The notes: a model not told the origin generated them from the sequence alone. Shown: positions 14,101-26,624, numbered from the stretch's first letter. The stretch: DNA of 64,000 nt from Protonemura montana (GCA_947568835.1 CANOQG010000007.1:1364001-1428000); one strand, 5' to 3'. Made by a program: numbers and translations.

Positions 14101-14304
14101 ATGTCCTGCCCTATGTCCTGTCCCATGTCCTGCCCCATTTCCTGCCCCATCTCCTGCTCCATGTCCTGCCCCATGTCCTGCCCCATGTCCCATGTCCTGC
14201 CCCATGTCCTGCCCCATGTCCTGTCCCATGTCCTGCCTCATGTCCTGCCCCATGTCCTGCCCCATGTCCTGCCCCATGTCCTGCCCCATGTCCTGTCCCA
14301 TGTC
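11177..14304 (+). repeat. 3,128-bp tandem duplication, copy 1
   Basis: This stretch is followed immediately by a second copy at a constant offset of 3,128 bp. Matching landmarks are the ATATATCC marker (11750 and 14878), the CCTTACCC unit (about 12,043 and 15,171) and the AAT marker (13498 and 16626). Its second occurrence in the window is 38572-41699. Confidence 0.9.
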
Positions 14305-17300
14305 TTGCCCCATGTCCCATGTCCTGCCCCATGTCCTGCCCCATGTCCTGCCCCATGTCCTTCCCTATGTCCTGTCCCATGACCTGCCCCATGTCCTGTC
14401 CCATGTCCTGCCTCATGTCCTGCCCCATGTACTGCCCCATGTCCTGCCCCATGTCCTGCCCCATGTCCTGCCCCATGTCCTGTCCCATGTCCTGCCCCAT
14501 GTCCTGCCCCATGTCCTGCTTCAAGTCCTGCCTCATGTCCTGCCCCATGTCCTGCCCCATGTCCTGCCCCATGTCCTGCCGTATGTCCTGCACCATGTCC
14601 TGCCCCATGTCCTGCCCTATGTCCTGTCCCATGTCCTGTCCCATGTCATGTCCCATGTCCTGCTCCATGTCCTGCCCCATGTCCTGCCCCATGTCCCATG
14701 TCCTGCCCCATGTCCTGCCCCATGTCCTGCCCCATGTCCTGCTCCATGTCCTCCCCCTGTCCTGCCTCATGTCCCATGTCCTTCCCCATGTCCTGCCCCA
14801 TGTCCTGCCCCATGTCCTGCCCCATGTCCTGTCCCATGTCCTGCCCCATGTTTTGCCCCATGTCCTGCCCCATGTCCTGCAATATATCCTGTCCCATGTC
14901 CTGCCCCATGTCCTGCCCCATGTCCTGTCTCATGTCCTGCCTCATGTCCTACCCCATGTCCTGCCCTATGTCCTGCCCCATGTCCTGCCCCATGTCCTGC
15001 CCCATGTCCTGCCCCATGTCCTGCCCCATGTCCTGCCCCATGTCCTGCCCCATGTCCTGCCCCATGTCCTGCCCCATGTCCTGCCCCATGGCCCATGTCC
15101 TGCCCCATGTCCTGCCCCTTGTCCTGTCCCATTTCCTGCCCCATGTCCTGCCCCATGTCCTGCCCCATGTCCTTACCCATGTCCTGCCCCATGTCCTGCC
15201 CCATGTCCTGCCCCATGTCTTGCCCCATGTCCCGTGTCCTGCCCCATGTCCTGCCCCATGTCCTGCCCCATGTCCTGCCCTATGTCCTGTCTCATGTCCT
15301 GCCCCATGTCCTGCCCCATGTCCTGTCCCATGTCATGTCCCTTGTCCTGCTCCATGTCCTGCCCCATGTCCTGCCCCATGGCCTGCCCTATGTCCTGCCC
15401 CATGTCCTGCCCCATGTCCTGCCCCATGTCCTGCCCCATGTCCTGCCCCATGTCCTGCCCCATGTCCCATGTCCTGTCCCATGTCTTGCCCCATGTCCCA
15501 TGTCCTGCCCCATGTCCTGCCCCATGTCCTACCCCATGTCCTGCCCTATGTCCTGTCTTATGTCCTGCCCCATGTCCTGCCCCATGTCCTGCTCCATGTC
15601 CTTCCCCTGTCCTGCCCTATGTCCCATGTCCTGCCCCATGTCCTGCCTCATGTCCTGCCCCATGTCCTGCCCTATGTCCTGTCCCATGTCCTGCCCCATT
15701 TCCTGCCCCATCTCCTGCTCCATGTCCTGCCCCATGTCCTGCCCCATGTCCCATGTCCTGCCCCATGTCCTGCCCCATGTCCTGTCCCATGTCCTGCCTC
15801 ATGTCCTGCCCCATGTCCTGCCCCATGTCCTGCCCCATGTCCTGCCCCATGTCCTGTCCCATGTCCTGCCCCATGTCATGCCCCATGTCCTGCCCCATGT
15901 CCTGCCCCATGTCCCATGTCCTGCCCCATGTCCTGCCCTTTGTCCTGTCCCATTTCCTGCCCCATGTCCTGGCCTATGTCCCGCCCCATGTCCTGCCCCA
16001 TGTCCTGCCCCATGTTCTCCCCCATGTCCTGTCCCATGTCTTGCCCCATGTCCCATGTCCTGCCCCATGTCCTGCCCCATGTCCTGCCCCATGTCCTTCC
16101 CTATGTCCTGTCCCATGTCCTGCCCCATGTCCTGTCCCATGTCCTGCCTCATGTCCTGCCCCATGTACTGCCCCATGTCCTGCCCCATGTCCTGCCCCAT
16201 GTCCTGCCCCATGTCCTGTCCCATGTCCTGCCCCATGTCCTGCCCCATGTCCTGCTTCAAGTCCTGCCTCATGTCCTGCCCCATGTCCTGCCCCATGTCC
16301 TGCCCCATGTCCTGCCCCATGTCCTGCCGTATGTCCTGCACCATGTCCTGCCCCATGTCCTGCCCTATGTCCTGTCCCATGTCCTGTCCCATGTCATGTC
16401 CCATGTCCTGCTCCATGTCCTGCCCCATGTCCTGCCCCATGTCCCATGTCCTGCCCCAGGTCCTGCCCCATGTCCTGCCCCATGTCCTGCTCCATGTCCT
16501 CCCCCTGTCCTGCCTCATGTCCCATGTCCTTCCCCATGTCCTGCCCCATGTCCTGCCCCATGTCCTGCCCCATGTCCTGTCCCATGTCCTGCCCCATGTT
16601 TTGCCCCATGTCCTGCCCCATGTCCTGCAATATGTCCTGTCCCATGTCTTGCCCCATGTCCTGCCCCATGTCCTGTCTCATGTCCTGCCTCATGTCCTAC
16701 CCCATGTCCTGCCCTATGTCCTGCCCCATGTCCTGCCCCATGTCCTGCCCCATGTCCTGCCCCATGTCCTGCCCCATGTCCTGCCCCATGTCCTGCCCCA
16801 TGGCCCATGTCCTGCCCCATGTCCTGCCCCTTGTCCTGTCCCATTTCCTGCCCCATGTCCTGCCCCATGTCCTGCCCCATGTCCTGCCCCATGTCCTGCC
16901 CCATGTCCTGCCCCATGTCCTGCCCCATGTCTTGCCCCATTTCCCGTGTCCTGCCCCATGTCCTGCCCCATGTCCTGCCCCATGTCCTGCCCTATGTCCT
17001 GTCTTATGTCCTGTCCCATGTCCTGCCCCATGTCCTGTCCCATGTCATGTCCCATGTCCTGCTCCATGTCCTGCCCCATGTCCTGCCCCATGGCCTGCCC
17101 TATGTCCTGCCTCATGTCCTGCCCCATGTCCTGCCCCATGTCCTGCCCCATGTCCTGCCCCATGTCCTGCCCCATGTCCCATGTCCTGCCCCATGTCCTG
17201 CCCCATGTCCTGCCCTTTGTCCTGCCCCATGTCCTGCCCTATGTCCTGTCCCATGTCCTGCCCCATTTCCTGCCCCATCTCCTGCTCCATGTCCTGCCCC

Positions 17301-17432
17301 ATGTCCTGCCCCATGTCCCATGTCCTGCCCCATGTCCTGCCCCATGTCCTGTCCCATGTCCTGCCTCATGTCCTGCCCCATGTCCTGCCCCATGTCCTGC
17401 CCCATGTCCTGCCCCATGTCCTGTCCCATGTC
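14305..17432 (+). repeat. 3,128-bp tandem duplication, copy 2
   Basis: This is collinear with 11177-14304. It differs by a few substitutions: TTCTCCCCC at about 16016 against TTCTGCCCC, ATGTCCTGTCCC at about 15849 against ATGCCCTGTCCC, and CCCTTTG at about 17213 against CCCCATG. It departs at about 17433, where copy 1 reaches its CTTGCCCC unit. The same segment recurs at 41700-44827. Confidence 0.88.
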
Positions 17433-17560
17433 CTGCCCCATGTCATGCCCCATGTCCTGCCCCATGTCCTGCCCCATGTCCCATGTCCTGCCCCATGTCC
17501 TGCCCTTTGTCCTGTCCCATTTCCTGCCCCATGTCCTGGCCTATGTCCCGCCCCATGTCC

Positions 17561-18796
17561 TGCCCCATGTCCTGCCCCATGTCCTGCCCCATGTCCTGCC
17601 CCATGTCCTGCCCCATGTCCTGCCCTATGTCCTGCCCCATGTCCTGCCCCATGTCCTGCCCCATGTCCTGCCCTATGTCCTGCCCCATGTCCTGCCCCAT
17701 GTCCTGCCCTATGTCCTGTCCCATGTCCTGTCCCATGTCATATCCCATGTCCTGCTCCATGTCCTGCCCCATGTCCTGCCCCATGTCCTGCCCTATGTCC
17801 TGCCCCATGTCCTGCCCCATGTCCTGCCCCATGTCCTGCTCCATGTCCTGCCCCATGTCCCATGTCCTGCCCCATGTCCTGCCCCATGTCCTGTCCCATG
17901 TCCTGCCTCATGTCCTGCCCCATGTACTGCCCCATGTCCTGCCCCATGTCCTGCCCCATGTCCTGCCCCATGTCCTGTCCCATGTCCTGCCCCATGTCCT
18001 GCCCCATGTCCTGCTTCAAGTCCTGCCTCATGTCCTGCCCCATGTCCTGCCCCATGTCCTGCCGCATGTCCTGCCCCATGTCCTGCCGTATGTCCTGCAC
18101 CATGTCCTGCCCCATGTCCTGCCCTATGTCCTGTCCCATGTCCTGTCCCATGTCATGTCCCATGTCCTGCTCCATGTCCTGCCCCATGTCCTGCCCCATG
18201 TCCCATGTCCTGCCCCATGTCCTGCCCCATGTCCTGCCCCATGTCCTGCTCCATGTCCTCCCCCTGTCCTGCCTCATGTCCCATGTCCTTCCCCATGTCC
18301 TGCCCCATGTCCTGCCCCATGTCCTGCCCCATGTCCTGTCCCATGTCCTGCCCCATGTTTTGCCCCATGTCCTGCCCCATGTCCTGTAATATGTCCTGTC
18401 CCATGTCCTGCCCCATGTCCTGCCCCATGTCCTGTCTCATGTCCTGCCTCATGTCCTACCCCATGTCCTGCCCTATGTCCTGCCCCATGTCCTGCCCCAT
18501 GTCCTGCCCCATGTCCTGCCCCATGTCCTGCCCCATGTCCTTCCCCATGTCCTGCCCCATGGCCCATGTCCTGCCCCATGTCCTGCCCCTTGTCCTGTCC
18601 CATTTCCTGCCCCATGTCCTGCCCCATGTCCTGCCCCATGTCCTGCCCCATGTCCTGCCCCATGTCCTGCCCCATGTCCTGCCCCATGTCTTGCCCCATG
18701 TCCCGTGTCCTGCCCCATGTCCTGCCCCATGTCCTGCCCCATGTCCTGCCCTATGTCCTGTCTCATGTCCTGCCCCATGTCCTGCCCCATGTCCTG
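17561..18796 (+). repeat. Block homologous to 2207-3442
   Basis: The offset is a constant 15,354 bp. The series of CCCTATG units, the CTTCAAG unit and the AAT marker (3031 and 18385) keep their spacing. Differences are point changes such as CATATCCC near 17749, GCCGCATG near 18063 and a TTCCCC unit near 18541. The 17433-17560 interval upstream is ordinary array with no special landmark apart from the TCATGCCCC and CCCTTTG units seen elsewhere. Confidence 0.8.
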
Positions 18797-19200
18797 CCCC
18801 ATGTCCTGCCCCATGTCCTGCCCCATGTCCTGCCCCATGTCCTGCCCCATGTCCTGCCCCATGTCCCATGTCCTGCCCCATGTCCTGCCCCATGTCCTGC
18901 CCCATGTCCTGCCCCATGTCCTGCCCCATGTCTTGCCCCATGTCCCATGTCCTGCCCCATGTCCTGCCCCATGTCCTACCCCATGTCCTGCCCTATGTCC
19001 TGTCTTATGTCCTGCCCCATGTCCTGCCCCATGTCCTGCTCCATGTCCTTCCCCTGTCCTGCCCTATGTCCCATGTCCTGCCCCATGTCCTGCCTCATGT
19101 CCTGCCCCATGTCCTGCCCCATGTCCTGCCCTATGTCCTGTCCCATGTCCTGCCCCATTTCCTGCCCCATCTCCTGCTCCATGTCCTGCCCCATGTCCTG

Positions 19201-20249
19201 CCCCATGTCCTGCCCCATGTCCTGTCCCATGTCCTGCCTCATGTCCTGCCCCATGTCCTGCCCCATGTCCTGCCCCATGTCCTGCCCCATGTCCTGTCCC
19301 ATGTCCTGCCCCATGTCATGCCCCATGTCCTGCCCCATGTCCTGCCCCATGTCCCATGTCCTGCCCCATGTCCTGCCCTTTGTCCTGTCCCATTTCCTGC
19401 CCCATGTCCTGGCCTATGTCCCGCCCCATGTCCTGCCCCATGTCCTGCCCCATGTTCTGCCCCATGTCCTGTCCCATGTCTTGCCCCATGTCCCATGTCC
19501 TGCCCCATGTCCTGCCCCATGTCCTGCCCCATGTCCTTCCCTATGTCCTGCACCATGTCCTGCCCCATGTCCTGCCCTATGTCCTGTCCCATGTCCTGTC
19601 CCATGTCATGTCCCATGTCCTGCTCCATGTCCTGCCCCATGTCCTGCCCCATGTCCCATGTCCTGCCCCATGTCCTGCCCCATGTCCTGCCCCATGTCCT
19701 GCTCCATGTCCTCCCCCTGTCCTGCCTCATGTCCCATGTCCTTCCCCATGTCCTGCCCCATGTCCTGCCCCATGTCCTGCCCCATGTCCTGTCCCATGTC
19801 CTGCCCCATGTTTTGCCCCATGTCCTGCCCCATGTCCTGTAATATGTCCTGTCCCATGTCCTGCCCCATGTCCTGCCCCATGTCCTGTCTCATGTCCTGC
19901 CTCATGTCCTACCCCATGTCCTGCCCTATGTCCTGCCCCATGTCCTGCCCCATGTCCTGCCCCATGTCCTGCCCCATGTCCTGCCCCATGTCCTGCCCCA
20001 TGTCCTGCCCCATGGCCCATGTCCTGCCCCATGTCCTGCCCCTTGTCCTGTCCCATTTCCTGCCCCATGTCCTGCCCCATGTCCTGCCCCATGTCCTGCC
20101 CCATGTCCTGCCCCATGTCCTGCCCCATGTCCTGCCCCATGTCTTGCCCCATGTCCCGTGTCCTGCCCCATGTCCTGCCCCATGTCCTGCCCCATGTCCT
20201 GCCCTATGTCCTGTCTCATGTCCTGCCCCATGTCCTGCCCCATGTCCTG
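19201..20249 (+). repeat. 1,702-bp-period higher-order unit, core of copy 1
   Basis: This is collinear with 20903-21951 at an offset of 1,702 bp. The shared order is a CCCTTTG unit, a GGCCTATG unit, a CTTCCCTATG-CAC junction, the CTCCCCCTG 11-bp unit, the AAT marker (19838 and 21540) and ATGGCC. Homology extends leftwards with small indels. The offset drops to about 1,695 bp near 18976/20671 because 7-bp and 12-bp units were gained or lost. Confidence 0.85.
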
Positions 20250-20385
20250 TCCCATGTCATGTCCCTTGTCCTGCTCCATGTCCTGCCCCATGTCCTGCCC
20301 CATGGCCTGCCCTATGTCCTGCCCCATGTCCTGCCCCATGTCCTGCCCCATGTCCTGCCCCATGTCCTGCCCCATGTCCTGCCCC

Positions 20386-20725
20386 ATGTCCCATGTCCTG
20401 CCCCATGTCCTGCCCCATGTCCTGCCCCATGTCCTGCCCCATGTCCTGCCCCATGTCTTGCCCCATGTCCCATGTCCTGCCCCATGTCCTGCCCCATGTC
20501 CTACCCCATGTCCTGCCCTATGTCCTGTCTTATGTCCTGCCCCATGTCCTGCCCCATGTCCCATGTCCTGCCCCATGTCCTGCCCCATGTCCTGCCCCAT
20601 GTCCTGCCCCATGTCCTGCCCCATGTCTTGCCCCATGTCCCATGTCCTGCCCCATGTCCTGCCCCATGTCCTACCCCATGTCCTGCCCTATGTCCTGTCT
20701 TATGTCCTGCCCCATGTCCTGCCCC
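20386..20725 (+). repeat. 170-bp tandem duplication (2 copies)
   Basis: A 7-bp ATGTCCC unit starts at 20386 and again at 20556. The ATGTCCTACCCC and TCTTATG landmarks follow in both. 170 bp equals thirteen 12-bp and two 7-bp units. Confidence 0.9.
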
Positions 20726-20902
20726 ATGTCCTGCTCCATGTCCTTCCCCTGTCCTGCCCTATGTCCCATGTCCTGCCCCATGTCCTGCCTCATGTCCTGC
20801 CCCATGTCCTGCCCTATGTCCTGTCCCATGTCCTGCCCCATTTCCTGCCCCATCTCCTGCTCCATGTCCTGCCCCATGTCCTGCCCCATGTCCCATGTCC
20901 TG

Positions 20903-21951
20903 CCCCATGTCCTGCCCCATGTCCTGTCCCATGTCCTGCCTCATATCCTGCCCCATGTCCTGCCCCATGTCCTGCCCCATGTCCTGCCCCATGTCCTGTC
21001 CCATGTCCTGCCCCATGTCATGCCCCATGTCCTGCCCCATGTCCTGCCCCATGTCCCATGTCCTGCCCCATGTCCTGCCCTTTGTCCTGTCCCATTTCCT
21101 GCCCCATGTCCTGGCCTATGTCCCGCCCCATGTCCTGCCCCATGTCCTGCCCCATGTTCTGCCCCATGTCCTGTCCCATGTCTTGCCCCATGTCCCATGT
21201 CCTGCCCCATGTCCTGCCCCATGTCCTGCCCCATGTCCTTCCCTATGTCCTGCACCATGTCCTGCCCCATGTCCTGCCCTATGTCCTGTCCCATGTCCTG
21301 TCCCATGTCATGTCCCATGTCCTGCTCCATGTCCTGCCCCATGTCCTGCCCCATGTCCCATGTCCTGCCCCATGTCCTGCCCCATGTCCTGCCCCATGTC
21401 CTGCTCCATGTCCTCCCCCTGTCCTGCCTCATGTCCCATGTCCTTCCCCATGTCCTGCCCCATGTCCTGCCCCATGTCCTGCCCCATGTCCTGTCCCATG
21501 TCCTGCCCCATGTTTTGCCCCATGTCCTGCCCCATGTCCTGTAATATGTCCTGTCCCATGTCCTGCCCCATGTCCTGCCCCATGTCCTGTCTCATGTCCT
21601 GCCTCATGTCCTACCCCATGTCCTGCCCTATGTCCTGCCCCATGTCCTGCCCCATGTCCTGCCCCATGTCCTGCCCCATGTCCTGCCCCATGTCCTGCCC
21701 CATGTCCTGCCCCATGGCCCATGTCCTGCCCCATGTCCTGCCCCTTGTCCTGTCCCATTTCCTGCCCCATGTCCTGCCCCATGTCCTGCCCCATGTCCTG
21801 CCCCATGTCCTGCCCCATGTCCTGCCCCATGTCCTGCCCCATGTCTTGCCCCATGTCCCGTGTCCTGCCCCATGTCCTGCCCCATGTCCTGCCCCATGTC
21901 CTGCCCTATGTCCTGTCTCATGTCCTGCCCCATGTCCTGCCCCATGTCCTG
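20903..21951 (+). repeat. 1,702-bp-period higher-order unit, core of copy 2
   Basis: This matches 19201-20249, with a substitution at about 20943 (CATATCC instead of CATGTCC). It ends where copy 1 reads TGTCCC-ATGTCATG and copy 2 continues with plain units. From about 21979 the sequence becomes collinear with 16926 onward (offset 5,053 bp) up to about 23.3 kb. Confidence 0.83.
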
Positions 21952-21978
21952 CCCCATGTCCTGCCCCATGTCCTGCCC

Positions 21979-23330
21979 CATGTCTTGCCCCATTTCCCGT
22001 GTCCTGCCCCATGTCCTGCCCCATGTCCTGCCCCATGTCCTGCCCTATGTCCTGTCTTATGTCCTGCCCCATGTCCTGCCCCATGTCCTGTCCCATGTCA
22101 TGTCCCATGTCCTGCTCCATGTCCTGCCCCATGTCCTGCCCCATGGCCTGCCCTATGTCCTGCCTCATGTCCTGCCCCATGTCCTGCCCCATGTCCTGCC
22201 CCATGTCCTGCCCCATGTCCTGCCCCATGTCCCATGTCCTGCCCCATGTCCTGCCCCATGTCCTGCCCCATGTCCTGCCCCATGTCCTGCCCTATGTCCT
22301 GTCCCATGTCCTGCCCCATTTCCTGCCCCATCTCCTGCTCCATGTCCTGCCCCATGTCCTGCCCCATGTCCCATGTCCTGCCCCATGTCCTGCCCCATGT
22401 CCTGTCCCATGTCCTGCCTCATGTCCTGCCCCATGTCCTGCCCCATGTCCTGCCCCATGTCCTGCCCCATGTCCTGTCCCATGTCCTGCCCCATGTCATG
22501 CCCCATGTCCTGCCCCATGTCCTGCCCCATGTCCCATGTCCTGCCCCATGTCCTGCCCTTTGTCCTGTCCCATTTCCTGCCCCATGTCCTGGCCTATGTC
22601 CCGCCCCATGTCCTGCCCCATGTCCTGCCCCATGTCCTGCCCCATGTCCTGCCCCATGTCCTGCCCCATGTCCTGCCCTATGTCCTGCCCCATGTCCTGC
22701 CCCATGTCCTGCCCCATGTCCTGCCCTATGTCCTGCCCCATGTCCTGCCCCATGTCCTGCCCTATGTCCTGTCCCATGTCCTGTCCCATGTCATGTCCCA
22801 TGTCCTGCTCCATGTCCTGCCCCATGTCCTGCCCCATGTCCTGCCCTATGTCCTGCCCCATGTCCTGCCCCATGTCCTGCCCCATGTCCTGCTCCATGTC
22901 CTGCCCCATGTCCCATGTCCTGCCCCATGTCCTGCCCCATGTCCTGTCCCATGTCCTGCCTCATGTCCTGCCCCATGTACTGCCCCATGTCCTGCCCCAT
23001 GTCCTGCCCCATGTCCTGCCCCATGTCCTGTCCCATGTCCTGCCCCATGTCCTGCCCCATGTCCTGCTTCAAGTCCTGCCTCATGTCCTGCCCCATGTCC
23101 TGCCCCATGTCCTGCCCCATGTCCTGCCCCATGTCCTGCCGTATGTCCTGCACCATGTTCTGGCCTATGTCCTGCCCTATGTCCTGTCCCATGTCCTGTC
23201 CCATGTCATGTCCAATGTCCTGCTCCATGTCCTGCCCCATGTCCTGCCCCATGTCCCATGTCCTGCCCCATGTCCTGCCCCATGTCCTGCCCCATGTCCT
23301 GCTCCATGTCCTCCCCCTGTCCTGCCTCAT
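21979..23330 (+). repeat. Block homologous to 16926-18277 (offset 5,053 bp)
   Basis: The offset is shared by a TTGCCCCATTTCCCG landmark (start 16926 and 21979), the ATGGCC unit, the CTTCCTCA and CTTCAAG units and the CTCCCCCTG unit. Distinct changes here are CATGTTCTGG at about 23157 and a TCCAATG near 23212. It includes the first copy of the 241-bp duplication. Confidence 0.8.
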
Positions 23331-23504
23331 GTCCCATGTCCTGCCCCATGTCCTGCCCCATGTCCTGCCCCATGTCCTGCCGTATGTCCTGCACCATGTT
23401 CTGGCCTATGTCCTGCCCTATGTCCTGTCCCATGTCCTGTCCCATGTCATGTCCAATGTCCTGCTCCATGTCCTGCCCCATGTCCTGCCCCATGTCCCAT
23501 GTCC
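23094..23504 (+). repeat. 241-bp tandem duplication, second copy truncated
   Basis: The landmark run GTATG, GCACC, GTTCTGGCCTATG and TCCAATG occurs at 23141 and again at 23382. The GTTCTGGCC and TCCAATG variants occur nowhere else that I noticed, so this is a local, young event. The second copy is cut where the 4.75-kb duplicate starts. Confidence 0.85.
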
Positions 23505-26500
23505 TGCCCTATGTCCTGTCTCATGTCCTGCCCCATGTCCTGCCCCATGTCCTGCCCCATGTCCTGCCCCATGTCCTGCCCCATGTCCTGCCCCATGTCC
23601 TGCCCCATGTCCTGCCCCATGTCCCATGTCCTGCCCCATGTCCTGCCCCATGTCCTGCCCCATGTCCTGCCCCATGTCCTGCCCCATGTCTTGCCCCATG
23701 TCCCATGTCCTGCCCCATGTCCTGCCCCATGTCCTACCCCATGTCCTGCCCTATGTCCTGTCTTATGTCCTGCCCCATGTCCTGCCCCATGTCCTGCTCC
23801 ATGTCCTTCCCCTGTCCTGCCCTATGTCCCATGTCCTGCCCCATGTCCTGCCTCATGTCCTGCCCCATGTCCTGCCCTATGTCCTGTCCCATGTCCTGCC
23901 CCATTTCCTGCCCCATCTCCTGCTCCATGTCCTGCCCCATGTCCTGCCCCATGTCCTGCCCCATGTCCTGTCCCATGTCCTGCCTCATGTCCTGCCCCAT
24001 GTCCTGCCCCATGTCCTGCCCCATGTCCTGCCCCATGTCCTGTCCCATGTCCTGCCCCATGTCATGCCCCATGTCCTGCCCCATGTCCTGCCCCATGTCC
24101 CATGTCCTGCCCCATGTCCTGCCCTTTGTCCTGTCCCATTTCCTGCCCCATGTCCTGGCCTATGTCCCGCCCCATGTCCTGCCCCATGTCCTGCCCCATG
24201 TTCTGCCCCATGTCCTGTCCCATGTCTTGCCCCATGTCCCATGTCCTGCCCCATGTCCTGCCCCATGTCCTGCCCCATGTCCTTCCCTATGTCCTGCACC
24301 ATGTCCTGCCCCATGTCCTGCCCTATGTCCTGTCCCATGTCCTGTCCCATGTCATGTCCCATGTCCTGCTCCATGTCCTGCCCCATGTCCTGCCCCATGT
24401 CCCATGTCCTGCCCCATGTCCTGCCCCATGTCCTGCCCCATGTCCTGCTCCATGTCCTCCCCCTGTCCTGCCTCATGTCCCATGTCCTTCCCCATGTCCT
24501 GCCCCATGTCCTGCCCCATGTCCTGCCCCATGTCCTGTCCCATGTCCTGCCCCATGTTTTGCCCCATGTCCTGCCCCATGTCCTGTAATATGTCCTGTCC
24601 CATGTCCTGCCCCATGTCCTGCCCCATGTCCTGTCTCATGTCCTGCCTCATGTCCTACCCCATGTCCTGCCCTATGTCCTGCCCCATGTCCTGCCCCATG
24701 TCCTGCCCCATGTCCTGCCCCATGTCCTGCCCCATGTCCTGCCCCATGTCCTGCCCCATGGCCCATGTCCTGCCCCATGTCCTGCCCCTTGTCCTGTCCC
24801 ATTTCCTGCCCCATGTCCTGCCCCATGTCCTGCCCCATGTCCTGCCCCATGTCCTGCCCCATGTCCTGCCCCATGTCCTGCCCCATGTCTTGCCCCATGT
24901 CCCGTGTCCTGCCCCATGTCCTGCCCCATGTCCTGCCCCATGTCCTGCCCTATGTCCTGTCTCATGTCCTGCCCCATGTCCTGCCCCATGTCCTGTCCCA
25001 TGTCATGTCCCTTGTCCTGCTCCATGTCCTGCCCCATGTCCTGCCCCATGGCCTGCCCTATGTCCTGCCCCATGTCCTGCCCCATGTCCTGCCCCATGTC
25101 CTGCCCCATGTCCTGCCCCATGTCCTGCCCCATGTCCCATGTCCTGCCCCATGTCCTGCCCCATGTCCTGCCCCATGTCCTGCCCCATGTCCTGCCCCAT
25201 GTCTTGCCCCATGTCCCATGTCCTGCCCCATGTCCTGCCCCATGTCCTACCCCATGTCCTGCCCTATGTCCTGTCTTATGTCCTGCCCCATGTCCTGCCC
25301 CATGTCCCATGTCCTGCCCCATGTCCTGCCCCATGTCCTGCCCCATGTCCTGCCCCATGTCCTGCCCCATGTCTTGCCCCATGTCCCATGTCCTGCCCCA
25401 TGTCCTGCCCCATGTCCTACCCCATGTCCTGCCCTATGTCCTGTCTTATGTCCTGCCCCATGTCCTGCCCCATGTCCTGCTCCATGTCCTTCCCCTGTCC
25501 TGCCCTATGTCCCATGTCCTGCCCCATGTCCTGCCTCATGTCCTGCCCCATGTCCTGCCCTATGTCCTGTCCCATGTCCTGCCCCATTTCCTGCCCCATC
25601 TCCTGCTCCATGTCCTGCCCCATGTCCTGCCCCATGTCCCATGTCCTGCCCCATGTCCTGCCCCATGTCCTGTCCCATGTCCTGCCTCATATCCTGCCCC
25701 ATGTCCTGCCCCATGTCCTGCCCCATGTCCTGCCCCATGTCCTGTCCCATGTCCTGCCCCATGTCATGCCCCATGTCCTGCCCCATGTCCTGCCCCATGT
25801 CCCATGTCCTGCCCCATGTCCTGCCCTTTGTCCTGTCCCATTTCCTGCCCCATGTCCTGGCCTATGTCCCGCCCCATGTCCTGCCCCATGTCCTGCCCCA
25901 TGTTCTGCCCCATGTCCTGTCCCATGTCTTGCCCCATGTCCCATGTCCTGCCCCATGTCCTGCCCCATGTCCTGCCCCATGTCCTTCCCTATGTCCTGCA
26001 CCATGTCCTGCCCCATGTCCTGCCCTATGTCCTGTCCCATGTCCTGTCCCATGTCATGTCCCATGTCCTGCTCCATGTCCTGCCCCATGTCCTGCCCCAT
26101 GTCCCATGTCCTGCCCCATGTCCTGCCCCATGTCCTGCCCCATGTCCTGCTCCATGTCCTCCCCCTGTCCTGCCTCATGTCCCATGTCCTTCCCCATGTC
26201 CTGCCCCATGTCCTGCCCCATGTCCTGCCCCATGTCCTGTCCCATGTCCTGCCCCATGTTTTGCCCCATGTCCTGCCCCATGTCCTGTAATATGTCCTGT
26301 CCCATGTCCTGCCCCATGTCCTGCCCCATGTCCTGTCTCATGTCCTGCCTCATGTCCTACCCCATGTCCTGCCCTATGTCCTGCCCCATGTCCTGCCCCA
26401 TGTCCTGCCCCATGTCCTGCCCCATGTCCTGCCCCATGTCCTGCCCCATGTCCTGCCCCATGGCCCATGTCCTGCCCCATGTCCTGCCCCTTGTCCTGTC

Positions 26501-26624
26501 CCATTTCCTGCCCCATGTCCTGCCCCATGTCCTGCCCCATGTCCTGCCCCATGTCCTGCCCCATGTCCTGCCCCATGTCCTGCCCCATGTCTTGCCCCAT
26601 GTCCCGTGTCCTGCCCCATGTCCT
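23498..26624 (+). repeat. ~4.75-kb-offset copy of 18740-21878
   Basis: The offset is 4,758 bp at its left end (18751 and 23509). It becomes 4,746 bp after one 12-bp unit present near 19120 is missing here. It then stays collinear through two AAT markers (19838/24584 and 21540/26286) and the 170-bp duplication. It ends at 26625, where G in the older copy (21879) is replaced by T and the sequence switches to a 6419-like block. Confidence 0.85.
25132..25471 (+). repeat. 170-bp tandem duplication, copy carried by the 4.75-kb duplicate
   Basis: The structure is the same as at 20386, displaced by 4,746 bp, with CTACCCC landmarks at 25247 and 25417. Confidence 0.9.

Larger units (their letters stand above)
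7190..14304 (+). repeat. ~7-kb higher-order unit B
   Basis: This is collinear with unit A, with indels at about 8.85 kb (lacks the 206-bp duplicate), 10.3 kb and 11.9 kb. It carries its own variants, for example AGTCCC at 7909 and ATGCCCTGTCCC near 12721. Its end is set by the jump at about 14304/14305, where the sequence returns to the equivalent of 11177. Unit B recurs at 34585-41699. Confidence 0.85.
1..18338 (+). repeat. Large duplicon, copy 1 (offset 27,395 bp to copy 2)
   Basis: Landmark units in this interval recur in the same order exactly 27,395 bp downstream. Examples are the ATGAAAGCCCC unit at 4917, the TAACCC unit at 7527 and the AAT markers at 3031, 4779, 6514, 10014, 11750, 13498, 14878 and 16626. 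Comparing the two copies by eye and through their translations in several frames, I found four substitutions and no length change. The left limit is only the window edge, so the true start is unknown. Collinearity resumes for 18339-20381 at 54218-56248, after two extra 4,242-bp blocks in copy 2. Confidence 0.95.
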
